From: Singulisphaera sp. GP187
Lineage (GTDB): Bacteria; Planctomycetota; Phycisphaerae; Phycisphaerales; SM1A02
Direction of reading: 5' to 3'
Assembly (NCBI GenBank): GCA_945868805.1
Contig: CAMBMO010000004.1
Span: 1 to 64,000 of the forward strand
DNA: 64,000 nucleotides
Under the pieces are notes generated by a model. It was not told the origin of the DNA, did not search any database, and saw only the letters and a program-made list of their open reading frames with translations. This document shows positions 54,009 through 63,065 of the stretch, piece after piece. Position 1 is the first letter of the stretch; the number at the start of each line of letters is the position of its first letter. A program made the translations under genes and the position numbers.

Positions 54009-54920
54009 CTAGAGGCTTGGAGCGCCCTTTGCAGCCTCGTAGACTTGGTAGAGCGCATGAGTCCCATGCCGGCCCAGATCGGCCTCCTGCGCCATCTGAT
54101 AAAGCTTCTGAGCGACAATCAGCCCGGGTGGTTCTATCCCGATTGCGCGACACTCGTCGATGGCGATGCCCAGATCTTTGACGAAGTGATCGATGAAAAA
54201 CCCTGGATCGAAGTTTCCTTTGAGGATTCGCGGAGCAAGGTTCGAAAGCGCCCAACTGCCCGCGGCCCCTGCCGAAACGGATTCGAGAACGCGGGTAGGG
54301 TCGAGACCACTCGCGCGTGCGTAAAGCATCGCCTCGCAAACTCCGAGCATCGTCGATGCGATGAGAATTTGGTTTGCAAGCTTGGCTTGCTGACCATAAC
54401 CAGCGTCGCCTTGCCGCACCACCGTTTTTCCCATGAGGTGCAGAAGCGGTAATGCGGTTTGAAATGCCTCCTCGCTTCCCCCGACCATGATCGACAGCGT
54501 TGCGTTTCGAGCGCCGACGTCGCCACCCGTGACCGGCGCGTCGAGGGACGGAATTCCACGTGCACCAGCAATCGTCGCGATCTTGCGCGCAAGCGATGGA
54601 CTGCTACTGGTCATGTCGACGACCAGACGTGGCGCGACAGGCGCTGAGAGCGTTCCCGAGGCCCCCAAGTGGACGCTCTCGACATCTGATGGCAGTGCGA
54701 CCATCGAGAAGACCACATCCGTGCCAGACGCCGCCTGGGCTGGATTCTCTGCCCAGACGGCTCCGCGCTCGATCAACACGTCCGCACGAGCCCGCGTACG
54801 CGAATGCACCAGGAGGGAGTGTCCCCCCGCTATCAAATGACCAGCCATCGCATTTCCCATAACTCCAGTGCCGATCCAACCAATTCGAAGTGGAGATTGC
54901 ATAAGAAGGAGTTTACGCAT
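54009..54920 (-). CDS. NAD(P)-dependent beta-hydroxyacid dehydrogenase (3-hydroxyisobutyrate dehydrogenase-like)
   Basis: 303 residues, usual length. Rossmann motif GTGVMG is at 17-22, followed by the substrate-binding DAPVTGGDVGARNATL (about 127-142) and the catalytic lysine in GYGQQAKLANQ. The C-terminal helical domain includes FIDHFVKDLGIAIDE. The family includes 3-hydroxyisobutyrate, tartronate semialdehyde and related dehydrogenases; substrate is not predictable here. The ATG at 54920 is preferred over 54902 because GAGAGG precedes it. It is divergent from the MoxR operon across 67 bp and 101 bp upstream of the small basic gene on the same strand. Confidence 0.87.
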   Translation of the reverse strand: MRKLLLMQSPLRIGWIGTGVMGNAMAGHLIAGGHSLLVHSRTRARADVLIERGAVWAENPAQAASGTDVVFSMVALPSDVESVHLGASGTLSAPVAPRLVVDMTSSSPSLARKIATIAGARGIPSLDAPVTGGDVGARNATLSIMVGGSEEAFQTALPLLHLMGKTVVRQGDAGYGQQAKLANQILIASTMLGVCEAMLYARASGLDPTRVLESVSAGAAGSWALSNLAPRILKGNFDPGFFIDHFVKDLGIAIDECRAIGIEPPGLIVAQKLYQMAQEADLGRHGTHALYQVYEAAKGAPSL

Positions 54921-54987
54921 CGCTTATCCTCTCCAGTCGCCCGAACCCGTTTTCTGGTTCTGTCGTAGCACGAGGATCAATCAAACC

Positions 54988-55986
54988 ATGAGTACATCGC
55001 AACGAGACATCGTCGAATTGGAGCGCCAAGTTGAGGCGGCCAGTCGTCCCTTCCGCCACTTGGTCGACCAGATTCACCGCGTGATCGTCGGTCAGGATTC
55101 GCTCATTGATGGGCTCCTCTGCAGCCTTTTGATGAATGGCCATGTGCTGATCGAAGGTGTTCCCGGACTCGCGAAGACCATGGCGGTGAGCTGTCTCGCC
55201 AAGGGAATCAATACGGGGTTTCGGCGAATCCAGTTCACACCGGACCTGCTCCCGGCGGATTTGATCGGCACGATGATCTACCGACCCAACACAGGTGAAT
55301 TCTCGGTCAAGCAGGGCCCGATTTTTTCGAACATCATTCTTGCAGACGAAATCAATCGAGCGCCGGCCAAGGTTCAGTCCGCGCTCCTGGAAGCGATGCA
55401 AGAGAGACAGGTCACCATCGGCGAGACGACTTTCCCGCTTCCCGATCCCTTCCTCGTCCTCGCGACGCAGAATCCCATTGAGCAAGAGGGAACATATCCC
55501 TTGCCGGAAGCGCAGGTGGATCGTTTCGCAATGAAGCTGATCGTGAAGTATCCATCGGCGAAAGAGGAGCGACTCATCCTCGATCGTATGGCGACCACGC
55601 AACACAAACTCACCGTGGACGCGGTCATGGGCCCGGACGAAATCAAGAGTGCACGACTGCTTGTCGACCAGATTTTCATGGACGACCGAATGAAGGACTA
55701 CATCGTCGATCTCGTACTCAGCACTCGCAATCCAAGTAAGCACAAGATCCCTATCGAAGGACTCGTGCAGTACGGATGTTCGCCTCGTGCGACGATTGCG
55801 CTGACACTGGCCGCGAAATCAAAGGCGTTCCTCGATGGCCGGGGCTATGTGGTTCCGCAGGATGTCAAGGATGTCGCCGCGGATGTCTTGCGCCATCGAC
55901 TTGGACTTTCGTATGAGGCCGAAGCGGAAGAAAAAAGCGCGGACGACATCGTGCAAACGCTGCTCGATCATGTTCCGGTCCCGTGA
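54988..55986 (+). CDS. MoxR-family AAA+ ATPase
   Basis: 332 residues from the ATG at 54988 (GAGGAT upstream); an extension to 54868 overlaps the divergent gene and is rejected. The AAA+ core has Walker A EGVPGLAKT (56-64), Walker B ILADEINRAP, sensor 1 VLATQNP and the second region RFAMK, with a C-terminal lid domain. MoxR proteins are chaperone-like ATPases that act with von Willebrand-domain partners. Here the partners (DUF58, BatA, BatB) are encoded immediately downstream, so it is the first gene of the Bat operon. Confidence 0.95.
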   Translation: MSTSQRDIVELERQVEAASRPFRHLVDQIHRVIVGQDSLIDGLLCSLLMNGHVLIEGVPGLAKTMAVSCLAKGINTGFRRIQFTPDLLPADLIGTMIYRPNTGEFSVKQGPIFSNIILADEINRAPAKVQSALLEAMQERQVTIGETTFPLPDPFLVLATQNPIEQEGTYPLPEAQVDRFAMKLIVKYPSAKEERLILDRMATTQHKLTVDAVMGPDEIKSARLLVDQIFMDDRMKDYIVDLVLSTRNPSKHKIPIEGLVQYGCSPRATIALTLAAKSKAFLDGRGYVVPQDVKDVAADVLRHRLGLSYEAEAEEKSADDIVQTLLDHVPVP

Positions 55987-56068
55987 CGAATCGGCCGATG
56001 CTCAGATGGCGCTCTTGTTCTGTCATGAAATCTCGATTGATTCATCATTGGCGTAGGGGAAGTTGCTC

Positions 56069-56950
56069 ATGCTGACCAGCGAGACCATCAAAAAAATCCG
56101 GCGGATTGAAATTCGCACCTCGCGAATTGTTCAGGAAGCGATCGCAGGGCGCTACGTTTCGGCATTCAAAGGTCGTGGGATGGAATTTGAGGAGGTCCGT
56201 CCGTACACCGATGGCGATGACGTGCGAACGATCGACTGGAATGTTTCGGCGCGCATTGGAACTCCCCATGTCAAACTCTTTCGGGAAGAACGAGAACTGA
56301 CGGTCCTTCTCGCGATCGATCTTTCTGGATCGCTCGCGTTCGGATCGCACTCGCAAACGAAGCGGGAACTGGTTGCGGAGGTCGCTGCGACGCTCGCCTT
56401 CAGCGCGACTCGTAACAACGACAAGGTGGGACTTCTCCTCTTCTCAGACCGAATTGAACGATATGTGCCTCCTCGCAAGGGTCGGCGACATGTCTTGCGC
56501 ATCGTCAGAGATTTGCTCGCACACAAACCGATCGGGAGCGGGACGAATATCGCGTCTGCGATCGACGAGCTCAATCGCATCCAGAAACGCCGTGCAGTGG
56601 TCTTCGTCGTGAGCGACTTCCTCGATCAAGGGTGGGAACAGCCGATGGCGATCGCCCGTCGCCGTCATGATGTCATTCCAGTCTCGATCTTTGACCGTCG
56701 CGAACGCGAATTGCCGGCGGCCGGATTCATTGAATGGACAGACGAAGAGAGTGGCGAACGGGTCTGGATCGATTCGTCGAGTCGCGCGGTGCGAGACGTC
56801 TTTCGCCGAGAGGGACAACTGCGAACAATGCAGTTCGAACTCGCGTTGCGACGGCTCAAGATCGAACCACTCATGATCGAAACTGGGGTCGATTATGTCG
56901 AACCGATCACGGCGTACTTTCGAAAACGAGAGGCACGTCGAAGCAGATGA
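56069..56950 (+). CDS. DUF58 protein (MoxR partner with vWA-like fold)
   Basis: 293 residues from the ATG at 56069, with AGGGGA upstream; a TTG two codons earlier is open but less likely. The diagnostic DUF58 motif GDDVRTIDWNVSAR lies around 49-62. A vWA-like beginning follows (LLAIDLSGSLAFG), with DLSGS resembling a MIDAS motif, and later VVFVVSDFLD. It is soluble, with no signal peptide or membrane helix. The stop overlaps the next ATG by 4 bp (ATGA). DUF58 proteins are regularly encoded next to moxR and are thought to interact with it. Confidence 0.93.
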   Translation: MLTSETIKKIRRIEIRTSRIVQEAIAGRYVSAFKGRGMEFEEVRPYTDGDDVRTIDWNVSARIGTPHVKLFREERELTVLLAIDLSGSLAFGSHSQTKRELVAEVAATLAFSATRNNDKVGLLLFSDRIERYVPPRKGRRHVLRIVRDLLAHKPIGSGTNIASAIDELNRIQKRRAVVFVVSDFLDQGWEQPMAIARRRHDVIPVSIFDRRERELPAAGFIEWTDEESGERVWIDSSSRAVRDVFRREGQLRTMQFELALRRLKIEPLMIETGVDYVEPITAYFRKREARRSR

Positions 56951-57981
56951 AATGGAATTGCGTCACTCTTTTGGCTGCCCTGCTGTTCGTGCAAATCGCG
57001 GTGGCGCAGAGCAACCAGCTTCCTGGACCGGCAGCCAATCCTTCGCCCACTCCTCCACCTTCCAAAGTCGCATCACGACCGGCAAAGCCAGTGCTGATTC
57101 GGGTCGAGGTGGGAGCAGTCACTGCCATACTGGCCACTCCGTCGGATGTCGTCCAAGTTGGTGCGCTCATGCCTTTCACTCTCACAGTTGAATCGCGAGA
57201 GGGCGCGTCGATCTCGATGCCTGATCTGGGTTCGACACTCGGACCGTTCGAGATCCGCGATGTTCGACGCGACATCTCGCCGGCAGGACTCGATCGGAAG
57301 TCGATCCTTTCGTTCGTGGCGACGACCTATGAAAGTGGCCTGCTCGAACTGCCACTCATCGAGATCGATTGGACGGACGCCGCAGGAGTTCGAAGCACCA
57401 TCTCGCTCGGTCCAACTGCGATCGAAGTCGTCAGTCTCATCGGAGCGGAATTCGATCCAAACATCTTTCGAGATATCAAAGGCGAAGTGGGCATCGATAC
57501 GGGGATCAATCCAGCGTTGATCATCGCTGCAGTCGCATTCGTCCTCCTCGGGGCGTTCGCATGGATTTTCATCGCACGTAAGCGTTCGATCACCGGACGA
57601 GGCCTGACGCCAGCGGAGTGGGCCCTTCAGGAACTCGACCGACTCGAGCGCGAAGGGCTTGTCGATCGAGGCGATTTTCACGGATTCTGGGTTCGCCTCT
57701 CTGGAACAGTGCGCGAATATGTTGAACGACGATTCGAGATCGCCGCGCCAGAGCAGACAACCAAGGAGTTCCTCGCGCAGGCGAAGGATCATCCGATGAT
57801 TGGCGCGGAGCACCGCCATATCCTCGCGGACTTTCTGCGCGCGGCAGACATGGTGAAGTTCGCCGCGCACCGACCTGCCGAGCGCGAATGCGCCAGTGGA
57901 CTGGGTGCGGCGCGCGACTTCATTCGGGACACCGAGCCAACGACCGATGCGAAACCAGGGGAACTGGCGGTGCGCTCGTGA
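56947..57981 (+). CDS. Membrane protein with exported beta domain and DUF4381-like cytoplasmic domain
   Basis: 344 residues. A signal peptide or anchor (1-20, ending AVAQ) is followed by a Pro-rich stretch (about 25-47), a beta-rich periplasmic domain (about 48-180) with a BatD-like feel (PFTLTVESREGASISMP), a membrane helix (about 187-210) and a cytoplasmic helical domain (about 218-335) with ALQELDRLEREGLV, FWVRLSGTVREYVERRF, TTKEFL and ADMVKFA. The last pattern matches the DUF4381 proteins found between DUF58 and BatA in many Bat operons. It is overlapped by 4 bp with both neighbours. Probably links periplasmic and cytoplasmic parts of the complex (inference). Confidence 0.8.
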   Translation: MKWNCVTLLAALLFVQIAVAQSNQLPGPAANPSPTPPPSKVASRPAKPVLIRVEVGAVTAILATPSDVVQVGALMPFTLTVESREGASISMPDLGSTLGPFEIRDVRRDISPAGLDRKSILSFVATTYESGLLELPLIEIDWTDAAGVRSTISLGPTAIEVVSLIGAEFDPNIFRDIKGEVGIDTGINPALIIAAVAFVLLGAFAWIFIARKRSITGRGLTPAEWALQELDRLEREGLVDRGDFHGFWVRLSGTVREYVERRFEIAAPEQTTKEFLAQAKDHPMIGAEHRHILADFLRAADMVKFAAHRPAERECASGLGAARDFIRDTEPTTDAKPGELAVRS

Positions 57982-59084
57982 CGACGTACCAGACCCTTGC
58001 ACCGTGGTTCTTGCCGTTGATGCTGCTCGCACCGATCGCCTTGTGGCGGTTTCTTTCGCCAAGCCGTCGCGTTCGCATCGGGTACTCGTCCGCGATGCTC
58101 TTGCGATCAACTCGGCCATCGCTGGCGCTCCGCATTCGATGGATCGTGCCAGCACTGCGGGCAGTCGCGATCGCGCTGCTGGCGCTCTGCCTTGCGCGGC
58201 CTGTGATTGCGAATCAGCAGACGAAAGTGTTTGTCGAAGGCGCAGCTCTTCAATTCGTCGTCGATCGATCGGGTTCGATGCGCGCGCTCGACTTCGAAGT
58301 CGACGGCGCGCGAGCCGATAGGATTGCAGCGGTCAAGATGGTCGGCAAGGAGTTCATTTTGGGAGACGCAGTGCGTGGAGGATTGAAGGGACGACCCGAC
58401 GATCTCATCGGACTGATCACCTTTGCCCGTTACGCGGACAGTCTCTCGCCCCTCACACTCGATCATGGGTATGTCATCGACGCCCTCAACGAGATGCGTC
58501 CTGCTGACGATCAATCCGAGAGTGGAACCGCCATCGGAGATGCTGTTGCCCTTGGTGTCGATCGGCTTCGTGACGCGATGAAGAACGCCCCGACGGTTGG
58601 GGGAAGTCAACCAATCAGAAGTGCGGCGATCATCTTGATGACAGATGGCGAAAACAACGCCGGAGATCTCGACCCCAAGACAGCGGCGGATCTCGCGGCA
58701 AGCTATGGGATCAAGATTTATGCCATTGGAGTCGGCACCCACGGAACGGCTCCCTTTCCGGTCGGAGTCGACCCATTTGGGCGTCAGCAAATCCGCCAGG
58801 TCCCCGTAACAATCGATGAAAAACTCTTGACCGAAATGGCGAGTCGAACTGGCGGAGCGTACTTTCGTGCAACGGATACTGAGAGTCTGCGCGCGATCTA
58901 CGACCAGATCGACAAGATGGAGAAGACGAAAACCGAACAGCGGCAAGCGATGCACTACACCGACCTCGCCGTCCAGTCCTTCCGGCTTGGAGGATTCACC
59001 ATCCCCGCGCTCCTTGGAGGAGTATTGATCGTGCTCGCCGCGGAACTTCTCCTTTCCAGTACCCGATTCCGAACTCTGAACTGA
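57978..59084 (+). CDS. batA: BatA-like von Willebrand factor A membrane protein, GTG start
   Basis: 368 residues from a GTG at 57978 that overlaps the previous stop (GTGA). Two N-terminal membrane helices (about 9-26 and 56-78) flank an Arg-rich loop. The vWA domain contains a complete MIDAS, DRSGS with Asp96, Ser98 and Ser100, then TAIGD and MTDGENNAGD. A C-terminal helix (about 340-360) re-enters the membrane. BatA/BatB pairs in this operon type bind metal through MIDAS and are associated with stress or aerotolerance phenotypes in some bacteria. The longer frame to 57888 is rejected because it lies inside the previous gene. Confidence 0.92.
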   Translation: MTTYQTLAPWFLPLMLLAPIALWRFLSPSRRVRIGYSSAMLLRSTRPSLALRIRWIVPALRAVAIALLALCLARPVIANQQTKVFVEGAALQFVVDRSGSMRALDFEVDGARADRIAAVKMVGKEFILGDAVRGGLKGRPDDLIGLITFARYADSLSPLTLDHGYVIDALNEMRPADDQSESGTAIGDAVALGVDRLRDAMKNAPTVGGSQPIRSAAIILMTDGENNAGDLDPKTAADLAASYGIKIYAIGVGTHGTAPFPVGVDPFGRQQIRQVPVTIDEKLLTEMASRTGGAYFRATDTESLRAIYDQIDKMEKTKTEQRQAMHYTDLAVQSFRLGGFTIPALLGGVLIVLAAELLLSSTRFRTLN

Positions 59085-59090
59085 GCCGCA

Positions 59091-60167
59091 ATGGAAATCG
59101 AATTCAACAATCTCTCTGCGCTGAACTGGCTCTGGGTCGTTTTCGTCTTGGCAGTCATTGCAAGCATGTCGATCGCCTGGCGCCGCCGTGCAATGAGGTC
59201 GATGATCGACTCGAAATTGATCGATCGAGTCGCACCTGGATTCTCTCTTTGGCGACCAGTATTCCGTTTGCTGCTGGTCATTTGCGCAATGCTCGCGGTC
59301 GTCGCCGCAGTCATCGACCCAAGACTGGGGAGTGAAACGCAGGAGATCAAGCGCCGTGGAGCAGATGTGATGTTCGTCGTCGACGTGAGTCGATCGATGC
59401 TCGCGGAGGACGCGACCCCGAATCGACTCGGTCGCGCGAAGTCATTCATCGACGATGCAGTTCGGGAGATGGGTGGCGACCGCATCGGATTGGTGGACTT
59501 CGCTGGAGTCGCGGCGATTCGAACACCGCTGACGCTGAACTATGGCGCCTTTATGGCGAATGTGGACGATCTCGAGCCCAAGGACGCACTCCGTGGTGGA
59601 TCGATGCTCGCAGACGCGCTTCGCGTCGCAGCCGAGAGCTTTTCGAGCGACGCAACCGCCGGCCGAGCGATCGTGGTTCTCACCGATGGCGAGGACATGG
59701 GGAGCGACCCCATCGCAGCGGCGAAGGAGATTTACGAGAAGCAAGGAATTCGAATCATCACAATCGGACTGGGAGATTCCCGCGATGGAGGTCGGATTCC
59801 AGTCGATACTGGTCGCGAAGGCGACGAGCAAAGGACATGGCTCGTGCACGATGGGCAAGAAGTCTGGTCCAAGATGGATCCCAATACCCTGCGTGAAGTT
59901 GCTCAGAGTGCAGGTGGAATCTTTGTGAATGCAGGAACGGCCCATGTCGACCTTGGCGACATTCTTCAGCGATCGATGTCAGACCTCGAGCGTGGCGAAT
60001 TCGAGACCTCGACGATTCGGAAAACGATTCCCCGATTCCAATGGCCAGCTGGTTTGGCACTTCTTCTCCTCATCGCCGAGTGTCTGATTCCCGATCGCAA
60101 GTCAGTTCAGCGTCAATCACGGTCTTCCAATGCCGCAATGATCAAGTTGCAAGGAGGAGTGGCATGA
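59091..60167 (+). CDS. batB: BatB-like von Willebrand factor A membrane protein
   Basis: 358 residues, paralogue of the preceding gene. N-terminal helices lie at about 12-29 and 55-75. The MIDAS is DVSRS with Asp98, Ser100 and Ser102, followed by GGSMLADALR and VVLTDGED. A C-terminal membrane helix (about 318-336, GLALLLLIAECLI) precedes a short cytoplasmic tail. It begins seven bases after batA and its stop overlaps the batC ATG by 4 bp (ATGA). BatA and BatB probably form a membrane complex facing the periplasm (family knowledge). Confidence 0.92.
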   Translation: MEIEFNNLSALNWLWVVFVLAVIASMSIAWRRRAMRSMIDSKLIDRVAPGFSLWRPVFRLLLVICAMLAVVAAVIDPRLGSETQEIKRRGADVMFVVDVSRSMLAEDATPNRLGRAKSFIDDAVREMGGDRIGLVDFAGVAAIRTPLTLNYGAFMANVDDLEPKDALRGGSMLADALRVAAESFSSDATAGRAIVVLTDGEDMGSDPIAAAKEIYEKQGIRIITIGLGDSRDGGRIPVDTGREGDEQRTWLVHDGQEVWSKMDPNTLREVAQSAGGIFVNAGTAHVDLGDILQRSMSDLERGEFETSTIRKTIPRFQWPAGLALLLLIAECLIPDRKSVQRQSRSSNAAMIKLQGGVA

Positions 60168-61204
60168 AGCAACGAGTTCCTCAATCCATCCAGCTTGCAT
60201 CAATCGTCGCGCTCTCTCAATTCTTCGGCGCGAATGTTTATGGACAGACGCCTCCGAAGCAAGTCGACCAGGCAGCATTCCGCACGGCGGTTCGAGAGGC
60301 TCGCGAAGCAATGGACGCCGGCGATTTCGCTGCGGCAACACTTGCTTACACACGGGCGGTTGAGGCAGATCCGTCGAATTCACGCGCCCTCTACAACCGA
60401 GGGGTTGCCCAATACAAGGATGGAAGTCTGAAGGAGGCCGCTGAGTCGTTTGCAGAGGCCGCGCAGAGTGCTGAGGTCGATTTGGCTGCTCAGTCAATGT
60501 TCAATCAGGGCAACGCGATCTACGCGCAAGCGATCAAGGGACTGGAAACGGATCATTCGGATACTCCGGGCGACCCGACAGAAACTCGCGCAGGGAGTCC
60601 TGACCTGAAAGGCGCCATCGAAGCGGTTACGAATGCGCTCACCCACTTCAAAGACGCAGCAACCGCAGATTCGTCGGATGTCGACGCAAGGGTCAATGCT
60701 GAAACCGCGACTCGGCTCCTGAAGCTTCTTGAAGAAGAGAAGGAAAAGCAAGACCAGAAGCAAGACCAGAAGCAAGACCAACAGCAACAGGATGAACAGG
60801 GGCAAGAAAAACAAGAGCAACAGAAGGATCAGCAAGGAGAGCCCAAGGACGATCAATCGAAGCAGGACCAGTCAGCGGGCGAACAATCTGGGCAACAACC
60901 TCCCGAGCAACCGAAGGAATCAAAGCCCGAAGCGGACAAGAACGAACAGCCAAAAGATGGCGAGACCAAAGACAAAGCACAGGACGAACCGCAAGGTCAG
61001 CAAGGAGAGCAAGGACAACAATCTGAAGGCGAGCCGTCGCAGAACAAGCAAACCGAGGCAGGAGACCCTGTAAAGAATGCGCCCCTGACCAAGCAAGAGG
61101 CCGAGCAACTGCTCCAAGCTGTGCGCGACCGCGACAAGGCGCGACGAGAAGCGAAGGACCAAGCCACGCAATCGAAGAGAACTCCCACCAGCAAGGACTG
61201 GTAA
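60164..61204 (+). CDS. batC: BatC-like TPR protein with Gln/Glu/Lys/Asp-rich C-terminal tail
   Basis: 346 residues from the ATG at 60164 with AAGGAGG upstream. A signal peptide (about 1-28) is followed by two or three TPR-like units (about 38-115, for example AREAMDAGDFAAATLAYTRA). A charged, repeat-rich tail (about 195-310) is made almost only of Gln, Glu, Lys, Asp, Gly and Pro, probably disordered. The C-terminal ~30 residues become helical (EAEQLLQAVRDRDKARREAK). Short-repeat DNA at 60746 builds part of the tail. Such TPR proteins with Q/E-rich tails are typical of BatC. The role is likely scaffolding of the vWA/MoxR complex. Confidence 0.9.
   Translation: MKQRVPQSIQLASIVALSQFFGANVYGQTPPKQVDQAAFRTAVREAREAMDAGDFAAATLAYTRAVEADPSNSRALYNRGVAQYKDGSLKEAAESFAEAAQSAEVDLAAQSMFNQGNAIYAQAIKGLETDHSDTPGDPTETRAGSPDLKGAIEAVTNALTHFKDAATADSSDVDARVNAETATRLLKLLEEEKEKQDQKQDQKQDQQQQDEQGQEKQEQQKDQQGEPKDDQSKQDQSAGEQSGQQPPEQPKESKPEADKNEQPKDGETKDKAQDEPQGQQGEQGQQSEGEPSQNKQTEAGDPVKNAPLTKQEAEQLLQAVRDRDKARREAKDQATQSKRTPTSKDW
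60746..60781. repeat. In-frame 12-bp tandem repeat, three copies
   Basis: The unit aagcaagaccag occurs at 60746 and 60758, and with one mismatch at 60770. It encodes KQDQ repeats at the start of the charged tail of BatC. In-frame expansion or contraction is possible. Confidence 0.9.
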
Positions 61205-61220
61205 AAGAGAACGCAGCATT

Positions 61221-63065
61221 ATGGAGAATCCAACAGTCCATTCGAACAGATTCAGCCAGCTGGCGCTATCGATCGCCACGTGCGTACTTCTTTTCGCGAT
61301 GAGCGCCATCGCCGCGGATGTCGAGTTCACGCTCTCACCCCGCGAAACCTGGATCGGAAGTCCAGCAATCATGAAAATCGTCGTGCGTGGTGGCAGCTCG
61401 ATCGCAGTGCCAATCCTCCCTCGCGTCGAAGGGGTCGATTTCGAGGTTCAAGCAGGTCGCCAGACGACGAGCTCGATGCAAATCAGCAACGGAACTGTCA
61501 CGCGAGACAGTACGACGGTCATCAATGTGATGATTACGCCGTCCAGAGCGGGTGTCATCACGATTCCACCGATCACCATAGATGTCGACGGAACGAAGTT
61601 CTCGAGCAAGCCGACATCAATCTCGACCGCGGTCGCAACGACTGGCGACCTGCTCCAGGCAGAAGTCTTCGGAGAAGGCGTCGATACCTGGGTCGGCCAG
61701 CCCCTCACAGTGACACTTCGGATAGTCGTCAAGCCCTTCCAAAGCGCAGAGCACCGCGTGACGCTCGGCGAGGCAGACATGTGGCAGTTCATGAATCAGG
61801 ATCGGTGCGAGTTCGGACCATTCACCAAGTCGCTCAACGAGATGGCTCAGCGGCGTCAGCGACCCGCTGGTCGCGAGGAGTTGATCGATGGACAAAGCTT
61901 TCTGATTTACGAGATCCCAGCGACAATCACTCCAACGGCGAGCGGCGTGCCAGACTTTAGCGATGTTTTGATCGCGTGGAACTACCCCACTGCACTCACG
62001 GTTCAACGGGGTTTCTTCAGCCGAAACAACCTTTCAGTTTCTGCGACCAAGCCCATCCGCACCAGCGCTTCCGCATCAGGAATTGAGGTGCGCGCGCTTC
62101 CTGAAATTGGTCAACCTGAATCGTTTCGCGGTGCGGTTGGTTCGTTCACACTCTCGGCGACTGCCAAGCCCATTCGTGTGGCGGTTGGCGACCCGATTAC
62201 GTTGACAGTAATCATCACCGACCTCTCGGGAACTCAACCACTCGACACGATGCAGCCGCCTCCGCTAGCGATCCCATCTCTCGAAGCCAGTTTCCGCATG
62301 CCGACCGCGCCACTCGCGGGGTCCATCGAGGGGAACAAGAAGACGTTCACGCAAACTCTTCGACCAACGAAACTCGACATTCGTCAGATCCCGCCGATCG
62401 AGTTCTCTTGGTTCGATACGACAACCGGCGGATATCGAACAGCGATGACGAAACCGATCGATATCACTGTCGTTGCTTCGGAACACATCGCGACAGATGC
62501 GATCCTGGGCGCCCCAACTGGCACTCAATCGCCCATGCGACAGCTCACCGCCTCCGAGGGCGGATTGACCGCGAATGTTGCACCCACTCTCGCGATGGTT
62601 CGAGACGACTCTTCTTCGCTCGGCGCATTCACAAGTGGTGCGTTGCTGTTGGCACCACCGATTGCATGTGCGGCACTCTGGTTGGCGCGACGACGGAGCG
62701 ATCGCCTTCGGAGCGACGTTTCCTTCGCCCGCGAACAAGGCGCTTGGAGTCGCGCGAGCAAGCGACTCGGATCAGGCGATGGATTCGCGGCAATCGTCGG
62801 ATACATCGCCGATCGGATGAACTGCCCCAGCGGAACGCTCACGAGATCCGAAGCCAGGGAGTGCCTGTCGAATGCAAATGCCCCCAACGAACTGCTCGAT
62901 CGCGTCGACCAGTTGCTCCAACAGGTGGAACGCGCGCGATTCTCCGCGAATGGGAAAGGCGAAATCTCGACTGAAATCGTCGCGCAAGCGAGGTCGTGCA
63001 TTCAATCGCTCGACAAACTCGACTGGCGACTCGCACGGGTCGTATCTGGAGGATCGCGATCATGA
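61221..63065 (+). CDS. batD: BatD-like membrane protein
   Basis: 614 residues. A signal peptide (about 1-31) is followed by a long beta-rich periplasmic region (about 33-455) containing several immunoglobulin-like segments; the pattern ADVEFTLSPRETWIGSPAIM then ISNGTVTRDSTTVIN is typical of BatD (about 32-95). A membrane helix lies at about 466-488, and a cytoplasmic helical tail (about 490-614) follows. It starts 16 bp after batC and its stop (TGA 63063-63065) overlaps the next gene's ATG. BatD is a conserved component of MoxR/Bat operons, often annotated as an oxygen-tolerance protein. Confidence 0.9.
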   Translation: MENPTVHSNRFSQLALSIATCVLLFAMSAIAADVEFTLSPRETWIGSPAIMKIVVRGGSSIAVPILPRVEGVDFEVQAGRQTTSSMQISNGTVTRDSTTVINVMITPSRAGVITIPPITIDVDGTKFSSKPTSISTAVATTGDLLQAEVFGEGVDTWVGQPLTVTLRIVVKPFQSAEHRVTLGEADMWQFMNQDRCEFGPFTKSLNEMAQRRQRPAGREELIDGQSFLIYEIPATITPTASGVPDFSDVLIAWNYPTALTVQRGFFSRNNLSVSATKPIRTSASASGIEVRALPEIGQPESFRGAVGSFTLSATAKPIRVAVGDPITLTVIITDLSGTQPLDTMQPPPLAIPSLEASFRMPTAPLAGSIEGNKKTFTQTLRPTKLDIRQIPPIEFSWFDTTTGGYRTAMTKPIDITVVASEHIATDAILGAPTGTQSPMRQLTASEGGLTANVAPTLAMVRDDSSSLGAFTSGALLLAPPIACAALWLARRRSDRLRSDVSFAREQGAWSRASKRLGSGDGFAAIVGYIADRMNCPSGTLTRSEARECLSNANAPNELLDRVDQLLQQVERARFSANGKGEISTEIVAQARSCIQSLDKLDWRLARVVSGGSRS

